NCBI RefSeq assembly: GCF_000816495.1 | Contig: NZ_JXBK01000001.1 | Coordinates: 1,374,820 to 1,409,650, forward strand | Source: Acinetobacter harbinensis | Lineage (GTDB): Bacteria; Pseudomonadota; Gammaproteobacteria; Pseudomonadales; Moraxellaceae | DNA length: 34,831 nucleotides | Direction: 5' to 3' | Part shown: positions 16,265 to 25,249 of the stretch, piece by piece | How the letters are laid out: each line of letters starts with the position of its first letter | How positions within the stretch are numbered: the first letter of the stretch is position 1 | Program-made: the position numbers and the translations under genes | Notes under the pieces: model-generated | The model's database searches: none | The model's input: only the letters and a program-made list of their open reading frames with translations | What the model was told of the DNA's origin: nothing

Positions 16265-17446
16265 ATGATGAGCAAAAAAACGTTAACTCAAAAAAGACAA
16301 AATATTGATCAAGTGAAGCAAAATAATCATCTACCCAGCTTGCATGAACAGCAACTGGAACAAAGTATCGTCAGTTCGTGGCAACGTTCAACCTGTGCCG
16401 AAATTCCCAAAGATCGCTGTGCTGCACCCTTGGTGTCATTACAAAAAGAAGGAAGTCCCAGTGCCTTAGCCTATGCCTTAGAGCATTGCGCACAGGATTT
16501 AAAACATATTGCGCAGCAGTCCTCGATGGTATTGGCCATAGGCGATATTGGCAGTACCATTATTTGGACCGCAGCCAGTGCGCAAATGCAACGTGCTGCT
16601 GAAAATGTACATTTTATTGCCGGCGGGCAATGGCGCGAGGAATTAGTCGGCACCAATGCTTTGGCGTTGGCTTTAAAAACCCAGCAATCCAGCTGTGTGT
16701 TTTCCAATGAACACTATATGTCCTCGATTCATGATTGGGTCTGCTATGCCGCACCGATCATTGATCCCTATTCAAAACAAGTTTTGGGGGTGATTGATTT
16801 ATCCACCACGTGGCAAAAGCACAATAGTTTGGGCGTGTTGGCGGCTGAACGCTGCGCCGCGATTATCCAGTCGGCTTTACTGGAACACCAAAAACAACAA
16901 TTGTTTATCCGTGCTTTTTCTGTGCCGCAAATTTTATTTAATGGCAAAGTTTTGGTACTTACTCCGCGTCAAATTGAAATTTTAACCATTTTGGCGCTGT
17001 GTCCGCAGGGCTTAACCTTAGACAGTTTACATCAAGCAGTTTATGGCGAACGAAAAGTCAGTATCGGAACCTTAAAAGCAGAAATGTCACAACTGCGTGA
17101 TATTTTGGGCGGTATGCTCGGTTCACGGCCTTATCGTTTATTGGTACAGGTGCAAGCTGACTTTTTACTGACCGAACAATCCTTAGATGCCGGCTACACC
17201 GATTCTGCTTTAAAATTTTATACGGGGGTATTCCTGACCAAAACCGAAAGTCCTTTTTTGTGCGCATGGCGCGACTGTTTAGAATCGCGCTTAAGTGATG
17301 CGATTTTTAAAGCCAATGAAACCGATGTGCTACTCAAGCATCTGGCACGTTCTCCAGAAGCGATTGATGCGGTGGAGCGCTTAATTGAACTGATGCCAAA
17401 AACGCATCCCATCCACCAAACTTTATTAAAATATAAAGACCATTAA
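16265..17446 (+). CDS. GAF-domain transcriptional regulator with C-terminal winged helix
   Basis: Residues 30-45 (SIVSSWQRS) and a GAF sensor at about 70-205 (ending YAAPIIDPYSKQVLGVIDLS) match the input half of AcoR-type sigma-54 activators. The AAA+ ATPase domain with its GAFTGA loop is absent; instead residues about 217-300 look like an OmpR/SARP-style winged helix (LTPRQIEILTILALC...GTLKAEMSQLRDIL), followed by about 90 helical residues that recall a bacterial transcriptional activator domain. It should therefore work with ordinary sigma-70 polymerase. It is divergent from the aldehyde dehydrogenase and is the likely regulator of it, sensing perhaps an alcohol or aldehyde. Start ATG 16265 or 16268, after GAGAG. 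Confidence 0.85.
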   Translation: MMSKKTLTQKRQNIDQVKQNNHLPSLHEQQLEQSIVSSWQRSTCAEIPKDRCAAPLVSLQKEGSPSALAYALEHCAQDLKHIAQQSSMVLAIGDIGSTIIWTAASAQMQRAAENVHFIAGGQWREELVGTNALALALKTQQSSCVFSNEHYMSSIHDWVCYAAPIIDPYSKQVLGVIDLSTTWQKHNSLGVLAAERCAAIIQSALLEHQKQQLFIRAFSVPQILFNGKVLVLTPRQIEILTILALCPQGLTLDSLHQAVYGERKVSIGTLKAEMSQLRDILGGMLGSRPYRLLVQVQADFLLTEQSLDAGYTDSALKFYTGVFLTKTESPFLCAWRDCLESRLSDAIFKANETDVLLKHLARSPEAIDAVERLIELMPKTHPIHQTLLKYKDH

Positions 17447-17467
17447 GCGCATAATGCAGCTTTTTTT
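17445..17467 (+). terminator. Terminator overlapping the regulator stop
   Basis: AAGCGCA pairs with TGC-A-GCTT (one bulge) around TAA and runs into seven T. The stem begins inside the regulator stop codon, and the T tract contains the stop of the convergent hydrolase gene. Confidence 0.6.
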
Positions 17468-18425
17468 ATACACCTTTCTGTTGTAGCCATGCAAAAAGTT
17501 GTCGATACACCTGCTCACGGACTGATTTTTCTGACAAGACCAAATCATGTAAACCTTTTTTAATGTCACACAGAGTGACATCGCCCTGAATTTTTTGCGC
17601 GTAATGAGCGATATGCTTTACATCTAAAACAATATCACTCGACTGAGCATCCAGATGCCATTTTTTGGGATGTGTGCTTCGATCAGAATGCATCACCAAG
17701 ATGGGAATGCTTAAGCTTACGCCGTGATGAATTTCTTTTTGTGCCTCGAAAATGGCGCGTATAAAACTTAAACGTACCCACGGATAAGATTTGGGTTTCC
17801 AGTCCAAGTTAAAATCCCATTCACCTTTTAAGCTTTGATGCAGACTGGGTACATACCATTTATTTAATTCACTGGGCAGCTTTAAATTTGGGCAAAGCTT
17901 GGCTATACGGCTTAAACTGGGTAGCGCCAGTTTTTTCTTTATTGGATGCATATTAAAATCATAAAATGGACTATTGACCCATAAGGCTTTTATCAATGCA
18001 TGATTTGGATGATGCGCAGCATATAACGTGGTGATTAATCCGCCGGTCGAATGACCTGATAACAGCACCGCATCATGACCTTCTTGAGCAATCATGGCTA
18101 AGGCTTCGGTAATTTCTGCATCGTATTCTGTAAGCTCACGCACATTATAAAATTGTTGGTGCGGCAGGTGCGAGCGGCCATATTTACGTAAATCAAGTGC
18201 ATAGAAGTCAAAGCCATGCTGATTAAACTGCTCGGCCATTTCCGTTTGAAAGAAATAATCGATAAAGCCATGAATATATAACACTGCTTTTTGCGTGGGT
18301 ATATTGGCTTTTTTTCGCACCAAAGTGGCGGTGACTTGTCCTTCATAATCATCAGGGAAATTTAAGCGGGCTTGTTGATAATCTTCACCCAAAATATCAG
18401 TTTGATAGCGATCATGCTTCGTCAT
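17466..18425 (-). CDS. Alpha/beta hydrolase (lysophospholipase-like)
   Basis: The 319-residue protein is a serine hydrolase of the monoacylglycerol lipase/lysophospholipase (Hydrolase_4) type. The oxyanion stretch YIHGFIDYFFQ precedes the nucleophile elbow GHSTGG, the acid is probably in VMHSDRSTHP, and the His in GLHDLVLSE. There is no signal peptide, so it should be cytoplasmic. It lies downstream of and in the same direction as the short-chain dehydrogenase, with a gap of about 127 bases, and could be co-transcribed with it. An ester or acylglycerol substrate is inferred from the family. It converges on the GAF regulator with overlapping termination signals. Confidence 0.87.
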   Translation of the reverse strand: MTKHDRYQTDILGEDYQQARLNFPDDYEGQVTATLVRKKANIPTQKAVLYIHGFIDYFFQTEMAEQFNQHGFDFYALDLRKYGRSHLPHQQFYNVRELTEYDAEITEALAMIAQEGHDAVLLSGHSTGGLITTLYAAHHPNHALIKALWVNSPFYDFNMHPIKKKLALPSLSRIAKLCPNLKLPSELNKWYVPSLHQSLKGEWDFNLDWKPKSYPWVRLSFIRAIFEAQKEIHHGVSLSIPILVMHSDRSTHPKKWHLDAQSSDIVLDVKHIAHYAQKIQGDVTLCDIKKGLHDLVLSEKSVREQVYRQLFAWLQQKGV

Positions 18426-18552
18426 TTGAAGGGCCTATGGATAGAGTTGTTTTTATTTGAATGGATTAATTACTATAGCTTATTTGATTTGGATACTCAC
18501 CGCTCACCGTCCAAAATGAGGCAATGAGTATCCGGTGGAATATTAAGCAATG

Positions 18553-19383
18553 TTACAGATACTGTTGGACCAAATCATAAGAGAGGTCATTGAGCTGTTG
18601 CGCCAGTTTTAAATTTTTCGATCGAGGCGAGGAAATCGCTGGTGTTTGTACACTGGCATAGTGGCCATTTTTTTGTCCCCATGCTGCATCTAAAGCCATT
18701 TTTTTAATCAGCTGTGCCGGTTTGCTCGGGGGAATTAATGCCAAAGACACCACTTTATATTGCAGTTTGGGAAGCTGACGGTACAGATCAGAATCCACGA
18801 CCCCAGGATGGACCGCGTTACTGGTCACAGAACTGCCTTTAAGTTGTTGAGCGAGTAAATTACTAAACAGAAGATTGTGTAATTTACTGCTGCCGTAACT
18901 TAAAAAGGTGCGATAGTGAGTATTATCTTCGGCTAAAAATTTTTCCGGTTGTAGGTTGCCGGCCCAGTGTGCAATAGAGGATAAATGGATAATCCGGCCT
19001 TGTTGAGCTTTTTTAAGCAGCGGAAGCAGTTTTAACGTCCATAGATAATGTCCCAGAAAATTCACGCCAAAATGTTTTTCAAAACCATCTACCGTGCTGT
19101 CAAGTTGATTTGAAATCAAGCCGGCATTGTTAATCAACACGTCAATATGTGGATACTTCGCCAGTATTTCATCAGCAGCCTGTTGGACTTTTTGTAAGCT
19201 GTCTAAATCCAGCTCAATCACATCGACTTGGCCTTTACCGAGTGCTTGTAAGTGTTGTTTTGCCTGTTCAGCTTTTTGCATATTTCTACAGGCCAGAATG
19301 ACATGATGATTTTCGTTTAATAATTCTTCAGCAGTTTTCAGGCCAATACCTGCATTTGCGCCGGTAATGAGGATGGTTTTCAT
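18553..19383 (-). CDS. Short-chain dehydrogenase/reductase (retinol-dehydrogenase-like)
   Basis: The 276-residue classical SDR has the dinucleotide motif TGANAGIG at residues 7-14, the NNAG stretch, the catalytic Ser in HLSSIAH and the YxxxK motif in SYGSSK. CRNMQKAEQAK after strand 2, with its Arg, suggests a preference for NADP(H). The overall look, including NAVHPGVVDSDLYR, is that of the retinol dehydrogenase/WW-domain oxidoreductase-like branch, often found in bacteria acting on lipophilic alcohols or ketones. It follows the alcohol dehydrogenase gene but a strong terminator separates them. Substrate unknown. Confidence 0.9.
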   Translation of the reverse strand: MKTILITGANAGIGLKTAEELLNENHHVILACRNMQKAEQAKQHLQALGKGQVDVIELDLDSLQKVQQAADEILAKYPHIDVLINNAGLISNQLDSTVDGFEKHFGVNFLGHYLWTLKLLPLLKKAQQGRIIHLSSIAHWAGNLQPEKFLAEDNTHYRTFLSYGSSKLHNLLFSNLLAQQLKGSSVTSNAVHPGVVDSDLYRQLPKLQYKVVSLALIPPSKPAQLIKKMALDAAWGQKNGHYASVQTPAISSPRSKNLKLAQQLNDLSYDLVQQYL

Positions 19384-19473
19384 ATCTGTATTCTATGTTT
19401 TGTAAGGATATTGCATTGTTTATAAACTGAATCAGAAGGATGCGGAAGGGGTAATTACATATTTTAAAACAAT

Positions 19474-19504
19474 AAAAAAAGGAATATCACCGAAGTGATA
19501 TTCC
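19474..19504 (-). terminator. Terminator after the iron-containing alcohol dehydrogenase gene
   Basis: GGAATATCAC pairs perfectly with GTGATATTCC. On the minus strand the loop is the stable C(UUCG)G tetraloop and seven T follow, an ideal intrinsic terminator for the gene ending at 19540. Confidence 0.95.
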
Positions 19505-19539
19505 CAAAAGAGTAATTCAACATGGATAAAAGCGTTTGA

Positions 19540-20712
19540 TTACATCGCCGCTTTAAAGATGTTAACCACTTGTTCGTGCGTTGCTTTACGTGGATTGGTC
19601 AGCATGCAAGCATCTTTTTGCGCATTTTCTGACATCACTGCAAGATCAGCTTCTTTCACCTTCAATTCAGCTAAGCCAGTTGGAATACCAATAGAGGCTG
19701 AAAGGGTGCGAATGGCATTAATGGCTTCAAAGGCGGCTTCGGTTACAGTTAAGCCTTCAATGTTTACGCCCATTAATTGTGCAATTTTTGCATAACGATC
19801 AGGACAAGCAATTAGGTTGAATTCACACACATGCGGCAATAGGATTGCATTACAGACGCCGTGAGGAAGATTGTAGAACCCGCCTAATTGGTGTGCCATG
19901 GCATGTACATAACCCAGTGATGCATTGTTAAAGGCCATTCCTGCAAGGTACTGGGCGTAGCTCATTGCATCACGTGCTTCTAGGTTTTCACCATTGGCAA
20001 CGGCTGGACTTAACCATTCGCTAATCATGGTAATGGCTTTTTCTGCACAAGCATCGGTAATCGGGGTGGCAGCGGTTGATACATAAGCTTCAACGGCGTG
20101 AGTCAGTGCATCCATACCGGTTGCCGCAGTTAGGCTGGCCGGTTTTGCAATCATTAATTTAGGGTCATCAATGGCAATCAGCGGCGTACAACGCCAATCG
20201 ACAATCGCCATTTTTACATGCGTATCGGTATTGGTGATAATACAAAAACGCGTCATTTCCGATGCTGTACCTGCGGTGGTGTTAATGGCAATCAGCGGGG
20301 TCATGGCGACAGTACTTTTATCAATACCTTCATAGTCACGGATATGTCCGCCACCTGCGGTCACTAAGCCCACACCTTTAGCGCAGTCATGTGATGAGCC
20401 GCCACCTAAAGAGACAATAAAGTCACAGCCATTGTCATTGTAAGCTTGCACACCATTGTGTACGTTAATATCGGTTGGATTCGGTTCTGCGCCTGAGAAA
20501 ATATGGCAATCAACGCCTGCTTCTTTTAAGTAAGCGGCAATGGTGTCTGCAACACCAAATTTAAATAGACCGGCATCGGTCACAATGAGCGCTTTTTTCG
20601 CACCTAAATTTTGTGCTTTAGCACCAATTTCTTTGGCACAACCGGGGCCAAAAAGAGAAACACAAGGAATATAAAACCCGTTTGTTTGATCTGCAATATT
20701 TTTAAAAGCCAT
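19540..20712 (-). CDS. Iron-containing alcohol dehydrogenase
   Basis: The 390-residue enzyme is a group III (Fe-dependent) alcohol dehydrogenase that interconverts primary alcohols and aldehydes with NAD(H). The cofactor stretch GGGSSHD lies at about 103-109. The metal ligands fit D201, H205, H270 and H284 (GMDALTHAVEAY; YVHAMAHQLGGFYNLPHG), with H274 between. The start ATG 20712 is chosen over a longer frame from 20787, because AAGGA lies eight bases before it and the family begins near here. It resembles the YiaY/AdhB-type ethanol dehydrogenases. With the nearby aldehyde dehydrogenase it could oxidise an alcohol to an acid. It is a single-gene unit. Confidence 0.93.
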   Translation of the reverse strand: MAFKNIADQTNGFYIPCVSLFGPGCAKEIGAKAQNLGAKKALIVTDAGLFKFGVADTIAAYLKEAGVDCHIFSGAEPNPTDINVHNGVQAYNDNGCDFIVSLGGGSSHDCAKGVGLVTAGGGHIRDYEGIDKSTVAMTPLIAINTTAGTASEMTRFCIITNTDTHVKMAIVDWRCTPLIAIDDPKLMIAKPASLTAATGMDALTHAVEAYVSTAATPITDACAEKAITMISEWLSPAVANGENLEARDAMSYAQYLAGMAFNNASLGYVHAMAHQLGGFYNLPHGVCNAILLPHVCEFNLIACPDRYAKIAQLMGVNIEGLTVTEAAFEAINAIRTLSASIGIPTGLAELKVKEADLAVMSENAQKDACMLTNPRKATHEQVVNIFKAAM

Positions 20713-21124
20713 GGTGCGATTCCTTCTACCATTCATTATGTTATCGGCTATTCTTGCCGTAAAATAAGTATTGAATGAATCGTCCATAAATCCTACCTAC
20801 CAAACACCTACCATCTTAAAGACATTCAATATTCTAAATTTTGCACTGACTTTTATCGCTATAAAAGTCTTGAATTTAAGATTTAAATACTTTCATATAC
20901 AAATGCTTATGGATAAATAAAGCCGAAAATTTAAAGATATATGCGTTCTGTGTTTTTTCAGAAAATAAAAATATGCGCTCAATATTAAATTCAGCGCATA
21001 TTCTAAAATCAGGGATTGAAATAAAGCGGTTCCACAAATGCAGTCTCGCTTTATCTTTATATATATGGACTTATAAGGTTTTTTTAGGGACAGATGAAAA
21101 CCCATATAGTCTAGATTGAGCTGA
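20713..21124. other. Gap between the alcohol dehydrogenase and CMD-like genes
   Basis: These 412 AT-rich bases contain no supported gene. They hold two hairpins on the minus strand: ATATGCGCT/AGCGCATAT (20971-21001), followed by a T-rich run, and ATAAAGCG/CGCTTTAT (21021-21054) with a long loop. The promoter of the alcohol dehydrogenase should lie between these and 20712, but none stands out. Confidence 0.5.
20964..21001 (-). terminator. Probable terminator of the CMD-like gene
   Basis: ATATGCGCT and AGCGCATAT form a nine-base stem with a 13-base loop that can pair further (AAT/ATT). On the minus strand the stem is followed by TTTTATTTTC. It is 124 bases past the stop, so an operator role for the downstream dehydrogenase gene is an alternative. 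Confidence 0.5.
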
Positions 21125-21514
21125 TCAGGATTCAGCCTGTTGAATGTCTTGCATCACTTCGAGTGCAGCGCGGAACGCTTCTTGTGTGGTCGGTGCGCCG
21201 CAATACGGTAAGCTATGCAGCAAGACTTCTTGAATTTCCTCAATCGTCGCACCGTTATTGAGTGCGCCGCGGATATGGCCTTTCAGTTCGGCCGGGCTTT
21301 TTTGTGCCACCAGAAAAGCAATGGTAATGAGTGAGCGATATTTACGCGGCAACACGCCTTCACGTTGCCATGTTGAACCCCACGCGTGTTCATTAATCCA
21401 ATCCTGAAGGGGTTGAGTAAACGGCACAGTGTTGTCCTGCGCGCGTTTAACAAAAGATTCTCCCATCACTTCGGTGCGTACTTTTAAGCCATTTTCATAA
21501 TCTTGTTGTGACAT
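21125..21514 (-). CDS. Carboxymuconolactone decarboxylase family protein (PcaC-like)
   Basis: The 129-residue protein has the length and motifs of gamma-carboxymuconolactone decarboxylase: YENGLKVRTEVMG at the start, HAWGSTWQREGVLPRKYRSLITIA, then HIRGALNNGATIEEIQEVLLHSLPYCGAP. True PcaC acts in protocatechuate breakdown and sits among the pca genes. None of those is near here, so this is probably a paralogue with another role, such as a decarboxylase-like or AhpD-like helper in the alcohol region. It lacks the AhpD CxxC; one Cys (C105) follows the conserved His (H100). AGAG precedes the ATG. Function in this setting is uncertain. Confidence 0.85.
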   Translation of the reverse strand: MSQQDYENGLKVRTEVMGESFVKRAQDNTVPFTQPLQDWINEHAWGSTWQREGVLPRKYRSLITIAFLVAQKSPAELKGHIRGALNNGATIEEIQEVLLHSLPYCGAPTTQEAFRAALEVMQDIQQAES

Positions 21515-21695
21515 GTTTTTCTCTTTACAATCTGGGTTAAAGCAGTGGCTAAAGTTTAAACTGCATAGGCACAGATACCTATCATTTTATGTTGCTATTC
21601 AGATTGAAAGTAACCGTTTTATTGCCATCCACATACGCCAGTAAAATCAAATTCATCTTAAAGGGTAGTTAGCGCGTGAGCTGTATGAGGCGATA

Positions 21696-22145
21696 TTATT
21701 TGGTGTATTTGATAACGAGGACAGGAATATGGCTAGAAGTTAGAATGTCTTGTGCAACACTACCGATTATGGCTTTTTTAAAACCGGTTCGACCATGTGA
21801 GCCAACCACAATTAAATCAACATTTAATTCATCTGCCAGTTTGGTAATGGCGTTACTAGGGGATTGCGCGGTTAGAATTTTGCTCTCTGCGCTAATACCT
21901 TGCTCAATAAATTGATGACTCAGTTCAGTCAAAATATTTTTTGCGTGTGCTTGAGCTTGCATAGAATAATCGGTGATACCGGGTACATTCTTATAAAAAC
22001 TGACGCTGGTTAGAGGATCAGTCACCACCACACTGGCTATGGTGACTTGACTGCCTAAGGCTTTGGCTAAAATTCTGACTTGCTCCGCAGCAATAAAAGC
22101 AATCGGTGAGTCATCCACTGCCAGTAAGATGTGTTGATAGTTCAT
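21696..22145 (-). CDS. Universal stress protein (UspA family, single domain)
   Basis: The 149-residue protein starts MNYQHILLAVDDSP and ends in the UspA nucleotide-binding signature VVGSHGRTGFKKAIIGSVAQDILTSSHIPVLVIK, where the G-2x-G-9x-G-S pattern indicates an ATP-binding type. ATG 22145 is chosen over a longer frame from 22241, because the UspA fold starts here and AGAGAAG lies about six to eight bases upstream. Such proteins accumulate in stress or growth arrest. A second, two-domain Usp lies at 29191. No operon partner is evident. Confidence 0.92.
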   Translation of the reverse strand: MNYQHILLAVDDSPIAFIAAEQVRILAKALGSQVTIASVVVTDPLTSVSFYKNVPGITDYSMQAQAHAKNILTELSHQFIEQGISAESKILTAQSPSNAITKLADELNVDLIVVGSHGRTGFKKAIIGSVAQDILTSSHIPVLVIKYTK

Positions 22146-22450
22146 CAGGCTTCTCTTTTTTGAATATGGATTTATTGATCTTAAGATTAGCACAGGGAAT
22201 CTAGCGCAATGGAAAAGGGTAAAAATCGCACTTTTCTTCACAGATTTAAAATATTGAGATAAAGCAAAAGATCAGTTTTTTTGAAGATTAGCAATAACCT
22301 TATAATTTATAGGGATATTCAAGTTACAAAAGAATCTGAAAGCATTTTAATTTTTGAAGATCAGTTTTATGCAGCACTTTGAGGCTTGAAGGCCAGATAA
22401 AAAATATGTATGAGGGGATGGACTGTAAATGATAAAACGATAGAGATGAA
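22146..22450. other. AT-rich gap with a plus-strand -10-like TATAAT
   Basis: No gene is supported. A perfect TATAAT (22301-22306) points along the plus strand towards the bidirectional terminator at 22451-22484, so a small RNA of about 170 bases convergent on the tRNA is conceivable. The -35 is poor. GATCAGTTTT occurs twice nearby (about 22270 and 22360). Confidence 0.35.
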
Positions 22451-22484
22451 AAAAAGCCCTTATCAATTATGATAAGGGCTTTTT
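22451..22484. terminator. Terminator after tRNA-Gly
   Basis: A perfect 15-base stem, AAAAAGCCCTTATCA with TGATAAGGGCTTTTT, surrounds ATTA and is flanked by A and T tracts. It ends the minus-strand tRNA transcript eight bases after the CCA and could serve the plus strand as well. Confidence 0.93.
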
Positions 22485-22491
22485 CGTATTT

Positions 22492-22567
22492 TGGAGCGGG
22501 AAAAGAGACTCGAACTCTCGACCCCAACCTTGGCAAGGTTATGCTCTACCAACTGAGCTATTCCCGC
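22492..22567 (-). tRNA. tRNA-Gly (anticodon GCC)
   Basis: On the minus strand the 76-base gene begins GCGGGAATAGCTCAGTTGG and ends in an encoded CCA. The acceptor arm GCGGGAA pairs with TTCCCGC, the anticodon loop reads CTTGCCAAG with anticodon GCC, and the T loop has GTTCGAGTC. It decodes GGC and GGU. A strong terminator follows directly, and it stands next to cysS, which begins the convergence-free minus-strand run upstream. Confidence 0.98.
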
Positions 22568-22631
22568 TTTATGGAGTGTATTATAGAGGGTTTTGTGCTG
22601 CTGTCAATTGGCTAACGTACCAAGTGATCAA

Positions 22632-24053
22632 TTAATCAGCACGACGCCAAATGGTGCCTTGTCGTGTATCTTCTAAAACAATGCCTTGCTCAAGTAAAGA
22701 TTGACGAATTTCATCGGCTTTGGCAAATTCTTTGGCTTTTTTGGCATCAATACGCTGTTGAATAAAGCCTTCAATTTGTTCTGCGCTTAAATTCAGGGCT
22801 TCTTGACCAATATCAGACTTTAAAAAGTCATCTACGTTATGCTGCACCAAACCTAAAATATCGGTTAAATGGCGTAAAGTAGAGTAGTAAACCGTGGCTT
22901 GTTCTGCATGACCATCTTTGACCGCACGGTTCAATTCTTTGTTGATTTCAAATAATACGGCAATCGCTTCAGAGGTATTAAAGTCATCACGCATGGCACT
23001 GTTAAAGCGCTCAACGAAACTCTGCTCTAAAGCCTGCGTGGTTTTTTCAGCATAGACTTGTTGATAGGCTTTAAAGGCATGATAAAAACGTGACAGTGTG
23101 TTTTTCGCTTCTTTTAATGCGGTGTCGGAGAAATTCACCGGACTTCTATAATGTGATGAAACAATAAAGTAACGGATGACTTCAGGATGGAACTTGTCCA
23201 TCACATCACGAATGGTGAAAAAGTTGCCCAAAGACTTCGACATTTTTTCGCCATCGACATTAATAAAGCCAACATGCATCCAATAATTAACATATTGCTC
23301 ATCTGTTGAGGCTTCTGATTGTGCAATCTCATTTTCATGATGGGGGAACATTAAATCTGAACCGCCACCATGAATATCAAAATGATTGCCAAGGCAGCAG
23401 GTGGACATGGCTGAACATTCAATATGCCAACCGGGACGACCATTGCCCCAAGGAGAAGGCCACGCAGGTTCATTTTCTTTGGCATGTTTCCACAGTACAA
23501 AGTCAAACGGATGTTTCTTTTGTACTTCTACATCCACACGCTCAGATGCACCCGCTTGCATATCGCTAAGTTTACGGCCAGATAAACGGCCATATTTGGC
23601 AAATTTTTCCACTTGAAAGTAAACGTCACCGTTACTTGAAGGATAAGCTGCGCCTTTATTAACCAAATTACCGATCATGCTTTGCATTTGATCAATATAG
23701 TCGGTTGCACGTGGTGCTTGATCCGGTGCAACACAGCCTAAATTGGCGGCATCGGTATTCATGGCATCAATAAAACGGTCGGTCAGTTGATGAATATTCT
23801 CGCCATTTTCATTGGCGCGTTGAATAATTTTATCGTCAATATCGGTAATATTCCGCACGTATTTTACTTGCCAGCCTTGGCTGCGTAAAAAGCGAATAAT
23901 ATAGTCAAATGCAACCATGACCCGAGCATGTCCAATATGACAATAATCATAAACCGTCATACCGCAGACATAGATATCAATTTGTCCCTCAACACGTGGC
24001 ACAAATTCAACTTTTTTACGTTGCTCTGAGTTATATAGGACAAATGGTTGCAT
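22632..24053 (-). CDS. cysS: Cysteinyl-tRNA synthetase
   Basis: This class I synthetase charges tRNA-Cys. The HIGH signature is at residues 39-42 (YCHIGHARV) just after the zinc ligand C30. The other zinc ligands fit [19 protein letters not shown] and [11 protein letters not shown], and the KMSKS loop reads [10 protein letters not shown]. The length of 473 residues is slightly longer than the E. coli protein (461). It is divergent from kdsD across a 200-base spacer and followed by the separate tRNA-Gly gene. The ribosome binding site before the ATG is weak. Confidence 0.98.
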   Translation of the reverse strand: MQPFVLYNSEQRKKVEFVPRVEGQIDIYVCGMTVYDYCHIGHARVMVAFDYIIRFLRSQGWQVKYVRNITDIDDKIIQRANENGENIHQLTDRFIDAMNTDAANLGCVAPDQAPRATDYIDQMQSMIGNLVNKGAAYPSSNGDVYFQVEKFAKYGRLSGRKLSDMQAGASERVDVEVQKKHPFDFVLWKHAKENEPAWPSPWGNGRPGWHIECSAMSTCCLGNHFDIHGGGSDLMFPHHENEIAQSEASTDEQYVNYWMHVGFINVDGEKMSKSLGNFFTIRDVMDKFHPEVIRYFIVSSHYRSPVNFSDTALKEAKNTLSRFYHAFKAYQQVYAEKTTQALEQSFVERFNSAMRDDFNTSEAIAVLFEINKELNRAVKDGHAEQATVYYSTLRHLTDILGLVQHNVDDFLKSDIGQEALNLSAEQIEGFIQQRIDAKKAKEFAKADEIRQSLLEQGIVLEDTRQGTIWRRAD

Positions 24054-24253
24054 AGGTCTTCAAAAGGCGAAAGAAAAGATACTTCATCTTAACCTAAGCA
24101 TTATTTTTCATAAAGTTTTATGCGGTTTTTTTATCGATCTACGAAAAAGTTATACATTTAAAAACGTCTGATTTGCACAGATATGATAAAATTACAAAAA
24201 TTATTTTTCGCTTACTTAGAGTCAACTCTGTATAGAGTAAAGGTAAATCTATT

Positions 24254-25246
24254 TTGAACCCACCAAATATGCCCAACCAAGTCGACTTTCAAAAAGTCGC
24301 ATTAGCCACTTTGCGTATCGAAGAGCAGGCGTTAGAAATACTGGCCACTCAAATTGATCAGCGCTTTAGCGATGCCTGCGAAATTATTTTGCAATGCCGT
24401 GGGCGTTTAGTGATTACCGGCATGGGCAAGTCAGGGCATATTGGGCGCAAAATGGCAGCGACGTTTGCCTCTACCGGAACACCGTCTTTTTTCATGCATC
24501 CGGGTGAAGCTGGACATGGCGATTTAGGCATGCTTGTACATGGTGATGTGGTAATTGCTATTTCAAACTCGGGGAAGAGTGATGAAATTATGATGCTGAT
24601 GCCATTGATCAAGCGTCTGGAAATACCGTTGATTACCATCAGTGGTGATAATAAAGGGCCAATGCCGCAAAGTGCCGATGTGGCGTTAACTTTGGGTGAT
24701 ATTCAAGAAGCCTGTCCACTGGGTTTAGCACCGACCTCTAGCACCACTGCAACTTTAGCACTGGGCGATGCCTTGGCAGTGGCTTTACTGGATGCGCGAG
24801 GTTTTACCGCAGATGATTTTGCCATGTCGCATCCGGCAGGGGCTTTGGGTAAGCGCTTATTGTTACAAGTAAAACATCTGATGCATACCGGCCAAGAGTT
24901 GCCGCAAGTTTCTCCAGATACACCAATGAATCAAGTTCTATACGAAATTTCGAATAAACGCCTAGGTTTAACCACAATTGTCGATCAAAATGAAGTGTTG
25001 CTGGGCATATTTACCGACGGTGATTTACGCCGTTTAATCGATAAGCAACAAGGTTTTGATGTCAATCTTAAAATTTCTGAAGTCATGACGGAAAATCCAC
25101 TGACCATTTCAGCCGAGGTTCGTGCGGTGGAAGCTTTGGAGCGCATGAACGAGAAAAAAATTAATCAATTTGTGGTCGTTGATGATCTACATAAAGTGAT
25201 TGGGGTAATTAGCATGCATGACTTGATTCAAGCTGGAGTAAATTAA
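24254..25246 (+). CDS. kdsD: Arabinose-5-phosphate isomerase
   Basis: KdsD turns ribulose 5-phosphate into arabinose 5-phosphate, the first step to Kdo in the LPS inner core. The N-terminal SIS domain (about residues 30-170) contains VITGMGKSGHIGRKMAATFASTG and ISNSGKSDEI, and two CBS repeats follow at about 205-325. The start is probably TTG at 24254 (AAGG ten bases before), since the first in-frame ATG is at 24269 and leaves no ribosome binding site at good distance. The length is 330 residues. It heads the kdsD-kdsC-lptC-lptA-lptB operon with a three-base gap to kdsC. Confidence 0.96.
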   Translation: MNPPNMPNQVDFQKVALATLRIEEQALEILATQIDQRFSDACEIILQCRGRLVITGMGKSGHIGRKMAATFASTGTPSFFMHPGEAGHGDLGMLVHGDVVIAISNSGKSDEIMMLMPLIKRLEIPLITISGDNKGPMPQSADVALTLGDIQEACPLGLAPTSSTTATLALGDALAVALLDARGFTADDFAMSHPAGALGKRLLLQVKHLMHTGQELPQVSPDTPMNQVLYEISNKRLGLTTIVDQNEVLLGIFTDGDLRRLIDKQQGFDVNLKISEVMTENPLTISAEVRAVEALERMNEKKINQFVVVDDLHKVIGVISMHDLIQAGVN

Positions 25247-25249
25247 CAC

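Noticed and set aside
21125..21514. Calling the CMD-like gene pcaC
   Set aside because: It has the family motifs but lies away from any protocatechuate gene, so the specific pathway name is not supported.
22324..22536. 70-residue minus-strand frame starting MPRLGSRVRVSFPAP
   Set aside because: It reads through the tRNA-Gly gene; this peptide start is the well-known artefact of translating a tRNA.
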